DNA of 64,000 nt from Cohnella phaseoli (GTDB taxonomy: Bacteria > Bacillota > Bacilli > Paenibacillales > Paenibacillaceae): contig NZ_QRDZ01000022.1 in assembly GCF_003386235.1 (NCBI RefSeq), positions 1 to 64,000 of the forward strand, read 5' to 3'. Both the position numbers and the translations under genes were made by a program. The notes under the pieces are model-generated. The model was not told the origin of the DNA and did no database searches. It worked only from the letters and a program-made list of their open reading frames with translations. The stretch's first letter is position 1, and each line of letters begins with the position of its first letter. Of the stretch, positions 60,303 to 64,000 are shown piece by piece.

Positions 60303-62519
60303 CTATCGTGTATTTTTACGATACTCTCCCGGCGACAAGCCGGTTATCTTCTTGAACGTGCGGATAAACGAATTCGCGTTCAAGTAACCCGTTCGGACGG
60401 CGACCTCCTGAATCTGCAGGTCCGTGCCGGTTAGCAGCTCCTTCGCTTTGCCGATGCGGACCTCATTCAAGTAGTCGACGAAGTTCACGCCTTGCTTCTT
60501 CTTGAAATACGCCGAAAGATACGTGCCGGTAATGTTTAGCTTCCGTGCGAGAATGTCGAGAGAGAGTTCCTCCGAATAGTGCTCTTCGATATAGCCGAGA
60601 GCAAATCCGATGATCGGATCGCGTTCTTCTTTCTTCCGGCGGATCGCTGCCGCGACCCCGGCCACATATGCCGTCAGCCCCTTATCGAGCTGCTCCACCG
60701 TCAGACACTCTTCGATCTCCTCCCAAGGAGCCCGGCGCACGTCTCCATCTGGCGGCTCGGATTCGACCTCGACGGCTTGCAGCGTCTTCTGAGCCTTGAC
60801 GACGATGTCGCGGGCGAACGACTGGAACGCTGCCGCCGTCGCGTGTACGCGCGTCATGCCGGCCAAGTGCCGCGAGACGAGCTGTCGCAGCTCGGTCTCG
60901 TTTCCGTAGCGCAGGTGGGTGTAGAATTCCTGCTCCTCTGCGGCGCTGAGCGAGTAACGCCCGGTAGACGGCCGGACATTGCACAGAATTTGCGTCTCGT
61001 CGTTCAGCATCCGCTGCTCCGTCATCGCCACGGCTTGCTCGTAAGCGGAGATAAGTTCGTAAGAGTGAGAATAGATCGGGCTAACGCCGATCGTGAAGCA
61101 GCCATAGGCTTTATCGAGATCGAACGTCCTCTTCATCCTATCGAGCAGCGCCAGCACGTCGGCGACGTCGTCTTCCGTGAATAGAAGCGTCACGATCCGA
61201 TTGCGTTCAATCTGGAACGTCTGCGAATCCGGAAATCTTTCCTTGAATTCGAGTTGAATATATTCCTTATAGAGGAACACCGCCCGCTCCATCCCGTTTG
61301 CCGTCTGTTCTAGAAACCGGCGCTTAAACGCCATGTCGTAGACGATGACAAGAAACGGCTTGTCTGCGAACGACGTGCCTTTGGGCTCGCCCGTTCCCGT
61401 TCGGATCATTTTCAGCCGATTGATGTAGGCGTAATAGCGAAGCGTCGTCTCATTCTGCTTGAGATGGTGCATAGCGTCTTCGTTGGACTTGAGCAGCAGG
61501 CTCATTTTCTCCCCGATGTAATCGAACTCCGCAATCTGCGTCGCAAACGGCCCCGGCTTCTGTCTTCTGAGCGCATCGACGATTCTCTTCAGAGGCCCGT
61601 TCACGCGAAAGCTGAAAATGACGGACGCGCCCACGCTGATCAAAATCGCCACGCCGAGCAAGCCGGCAAGAACGAGGTTCAGATGCTTGATTTGGGACGA
61701 GATGTTGGCGTACGGCATCGACAAGATGTAGGTTAGCCCGCTGTCCTTGCTTTTGGTGTAGAACACGTAATAGCCGTTTCTCTTCACGTAGCCTTCCTGG
61801 CCCGGCATTTCGGACGGAGAGAGCGCCGGGGTCGACCCGGAAGTGCGATAGAGAGGTTCGCCGTCATCGCCGAGCAGCGAGAATTGACTGTCTTTAGGAA
61901 GGAACGCCTCCGTCATTTTGCGGGCGTCCAGGAAGGCGATCATGTAAACCTTCGACTGCCCGTACTCCTTCATGACGATGGGATACAGAAGGCCGATCGG
62001 TTTCTTCTGATGCGAGAAAACCTCGGAGAAGACGGCGGAAGGGAACATCTTGAAGCTGTAATCTTTGACGAACTCCTGCTGCCAAAACGAGAAAGAATAT
62101 TCGTCGCTTAGATAGAATTTCTCGAACATCCGCTCCGGCTTGACGGTCCCTTCCTTCTCAATCATCAGGTTGTTTTGCGGAAAATAAAGCACGACGTTGT
62201 TCAAGCAAAGCGATTCGTTGGAAAGCATATAATTGATGTCCTTCTGGACCTGGTAAACCATCTCGTAGCTGATGCTCTGCCGGTCGTTCTTTAATATCGC
62301 CACGTGGTCGTTGAAGTACAGCTGAAGCACCGACTTGCGGACGAGCGCCAGATGCTTCTCGTAATTCTCGCTGGCAAAGCCGAGGTTTAAGCTGCTGTTC
62401 TTAATGATCTCGTCCTGAATCGTATCCCGGAAAAAGGTATAGGAAAAAACGTTAAACGATAGCATCAACGCAATAATAGCCAGGAAGCTGGCAAGCAGCT
62501 TATAAAGCAACGAGTTCAT
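60303..62519 (-). CDS. Membrane-bound AraC-family transcriptional regulator
   Basis: This 738-residue protein combines sensor and regulator. There is a helix at about 5-27, an extracellular dCACHE-like domain, a second helix at about 285-308 (LNLVLAGLLGVAILISVGASV), a cytoplasmic linker with GGDEF-like character and no phosphoacceptor, and a C-terminal AraC pair (about 635-738; YLSAYFKKKQGVNFVDYL, TGYLNANSFIRTFKK). It needs no partner kinase. ATG 62519 gives the short N-terminus before helix 1. It is divergent from the permease genes, which it probably controls. Confidence 0.9.
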   Translation of the reverse strand: MNSLLYKLLASFLAIIALMLSFNVFSYTFFRDTIQDEIIKNSSLNLGFASENYEKHLALVRKSVLQLYFNDHVAILKNDRQSISYEMVYQVQKDINYMLSNESLCLNNVVLYFPQNNLMIEKEGTVKPERMFEKFYLSDEYSFSFWQQEFVKDYSFKMFPSAVFSEVFSHQKKPIGLLYPIVMKEYGQSKVYMIAFLDARKMTEAFLPKDSQFSLLGDDGEPLYRTSGSTPALSPSEMPGQEGYVKRNGYYVFYTKSKDSGLTYILSMPYANISSQIKHLNLVLAGLLGVAILISVGASVIFSFRVNGPLKRIVDALRRQKPGPFATQIAEFDYIGEKMSLLLKSNEDAMHHLKQNETTLRYYAYINRLKMIRTGTGEPKGTSFADKPFLVIVYDMAFKRRFLEQTANGMERAVFLYKEYIQLEFKERFPDSQTFQIERNRIVTLLFTEDDVADVLALLDRMKRTFDLDKAYGCFTIGVSPIYSHSYELISAYEQAVAMTEQRMLNDETQILCNVRPSTGRYSLSAAEEQEFYTHLRYGNETELRQLVSRHLAGMTRVHATAAAFQSFARDIVVKAQKTLQAVEVESEPPDGDVRRAPWEEIEECLTVEQLDKGLTAYVAGVAAAIRRKKEERDPIIGFALGYIEEHYSEELSLDILARKLNITGTYLSAYFKKKQGVNFVDYLNEVRIGKAKELLTGTDLQIQEVAVRTGYLNANSFIRTFKKITGLSPGEYRKNTR

Positions 62520-62764
62520 TTTTCCCCGTAAGAATGCCTTCTTGGAAGCCTCCCTATCCCCTCGTCGATCGCCTCTTCTCACTATAGCCGACGATCCCAC
62601 TCCTTCATAGAGAAGCCCTCCGCTCAGCGATATACGAATTTCAAGATCATCACCCAATCTTTCGATTGCTGCAAAAATGCGCGTTATTCAAAGAACGGAA
62701 GATTTCGCTTCGGCTGTACCGAGGCTATGCTAAGGTCACATTCCGGACCGAAAGGAACATCGAG

Positions 62765-63667
62765 ATGACGCTGAGTCAAAAATGGAACAAAGGCAAATGG
62801 CTATTCGCCATGTTTATTCCTTGTTTGCTGTATTACGTCCTATTCAAGTATTTGCCCATCTTCGGGATCGTCGTCGCCTTTAAGGACTATAGCCTGTATA
62901 AGGGAATTTGGGCGAGCGATTGGGTCGGCCTGAAATATTTCAGAATGTTCTTCAACAGCTCCGACTTCTGGCTGCTGCTTCGCAACACGTTCCTGCTCGG
63001 CTTCTACAATCTGGCATTCGGATTCGCGGCCCCAATCGCTCTCGCTCTTCTTCTTAATGAAATGAGGCTGCGGGCGTTCAAAAGATTCGTCCAGACCGTG
63101 AGCTATCTGCCTCACTTTATCTCCAACGTCGTCGCGGCGAGCATGGTCATCATCTTCCTATCTCCGACGGGCGGCGTATTTAACCGGATGCTGACCTCCT
63201 TCGGCTTCGATTCGATCAACTTCATGATCGAGCCAGGCTGGTTTCGCCCCATCTACGTTCTGTCCGAAATCTGGCAGCACGTCGGCTGGGAATCGATCAT
63301 CTTTTTGGCAGCGCTCACAGCGATCGATCCGTCCTTATACGAAGCCGCGGGAATCGACGGGGCGAGCCGCTGGCGGAAAATCGTGCATGTCACGCTGCCC
63401 GGCATTTCCTCGACGATGATCGTTCTGCTGATCTTGAAAATCGGCAGCATGATGGAGATCGGCTTCGAGAAAGTGTTCCTGCTCGCGAATCCGGCCACGT
63501 ACGCGAACGCCGACATTCTGAGCACGTACGTCTACCGGGCCGGCTTGGTCAACGGCAATTTCAGCTACGGTTCCGCGATCGACCTGTTCACTGCAGCCGT
63601 CAGCTTCGTTTTCCTACTGAATGCCAACTATATGAGCCGTAAATTCACCGGCAATAGCCTGTGGTAG
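62765..63667 (+). CDS. Carbohydrate ABC transporter permease, LplB type
   Basis: This 300-residue membrane protein has six predicted helices and EAA loop YEAAGIDGASRWRKIVHVTLPG (about 197-218). The N-terminus KWNKGKWLFAMFIPCLLYYVLFKYLPIFG is typical. ATG 62765 has AAAGGA 8 nt upstream, so the longer frame from 62666 is not needed. It is transcribed divergently from the AraC regulator and is followed 16 bp later by the partner permease. No binding protein is visible before the window ends. Confidence 0.94.
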   Translation: MTLSQKWNKGKWLFAMFIPCLLYYVLFKYLPIFGIVVAFKDYSLYKGIWASDWVGLKYFRMFFNSSDFWLLLRNTFLLGFYNLAFGFAAPIALALLLNEMRLRAFKRFVQTVSYLPHFISNVVAASMVIIFLSPTGGVFNRMLTSFGFDSINFMIEPGWFRPIYVLSEIWQHVGWESIIFLAALTAIDPSLYEAAGIDGASRWRKIVHVTLPGISSTMIVLLILKIGSMMEIGFEKVFLLANPATYANADILSTYVYRAGLVNGNFSYGSAIDLFTAAVSFVFLLNANYMSRKFTGNSLW

Positions 63668-63683
63668 AGAGAGGACGACAACG

Positions 63684-64000
63684 ATGAGAAAACTATCGAT
63701 ATTCGGCTTGGCGAATGGGGTCTTGCTCGCCGCAGTCGCGTTCGTTACGCTATTTCCTTTCCTTTATATGGCATCCGTTTCCTTGAGCGGCAGCAACTAT
63801 GTGTTGAAAGGCATGGTGAGCTGGTTTCCTCGCGGCTTTAACGTGGACATGTATAAGTTCGTGCTGGATGATCCGCGCATCATGAGGGCTTACTGGAACA
63901 CGATCGTGTACGCTGTCGTCGGCACAGCCGTCGCCTTGGTCGTGACGGGTTTCGGCGCCTATGCCCTTTCGAAGAGAGAGATGTTTTTTCACCGCGGCTT
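63684..64000 (+). CDS. Carbohydrate ABC transporter permease, LplC/YtcP type (partial, cut by window end)
   Basis: ATG 63684 follows GAGAGG by 9 nt. The first 105 codons are MRKLSIFGLANGVLLAAVAF, then FLYMASVSLSGSNYVLKG, NTIVYAVVGTAVALVVTG and FGAYALSKREMFFHRG. This is the N-terminal third of the second CUT1 permease, including the periplasmic loop and helices 1-3. The rest lies beyond the window. Confidence 0.92.
   Translation, partial: MRKLSIFGLANGVLLAAVAFVTLFPFLYMASVSLSGSNYVLKGMVSWFPRGFNVDMYKFVLDDPRIMRAYWNTIVYAVVGTAVALVVTGFGAYALSKREMFFHRG

Overview
The window comes from the chromosome of a spore-forming Bacillota bacterium, most likely Paenibacillaceae (Paenibacillus/Cohnella type). It contains spoIIE, yabP and yabQ, several S-layer-homology (SLH) cell-surface proteins, LplB/YtcP-type sugar permeases with YesM/YesN-type two-component regulators, and a moderately high GC content. 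No taxonomic search could be run. The left edge is the 5' end of a 16S rRNA gene on the minus strand. Nearly everything up to 62.5 kb is transcribed leftwards towards that rRNA operon. Read from right to left, the housekeeping genes follow the origin-proximal order known from Bacillus subtilis: yabP-yabQ-divIC-yabR-spoIIE-yabS-yabT-tilS-hpt-ftsH-coaX-hslO-yacD-cysK, then pabB-pabA-pabC-folP-folB-folK-dusB, lysS and rrn. greA lies between dusB and lysS.

Three things break that order. First, nadA-nadB-nadC sit between ftsH and coaX. Second, the stretch between spoIIE and yabS has no recognisable tRNA and carries short tandem repeats. Third, and largest, about 28 kb of accessory DNA (roughly 9.6-37.3 kb) separates pabB from cysK.

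The accessory block holds a sugar-polymer locus: a YesM/YesN-like sensor and regulator, a lipoprotein solute-binding protein, two permeases, two related cytoplasmic TIM-barrel-like enzymes of unknown specificity, and a 2058-residue surface protein with SLH domains and a DUF4838-type region. Direct repeats with a 10-bp period lie just upstream of three promoters in the locus, which suggests one regulon. A second operon encodes two more SLH enzymes, a GH20 hexosaminidase and a DUF4855 protein. The block also carries one intact Rpn/PD-(D/E)XK transposase-like element and one internally deleted copy, both bounded by the same hairpin.

The right edge (56.8-64 kb) is another carbohydrate region: a lactonase, two Gfo/Idh/MocA dehydrogenases, a membrane-bound AraC-type regulator and, divergently, two permease genes (the second cut by the window end).

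Non-coding features include an alternating 50-bp tandem array next to rrn, a short dispersed palindrome shared by the rrn and spoIIE neighbourhoods, a 167-bp element with inverted ends upstream of yabP, and structured leaders before cysK and nadA. Many genes are translationally coupled by 4-bp overlaps, and several starts are non-ATG.
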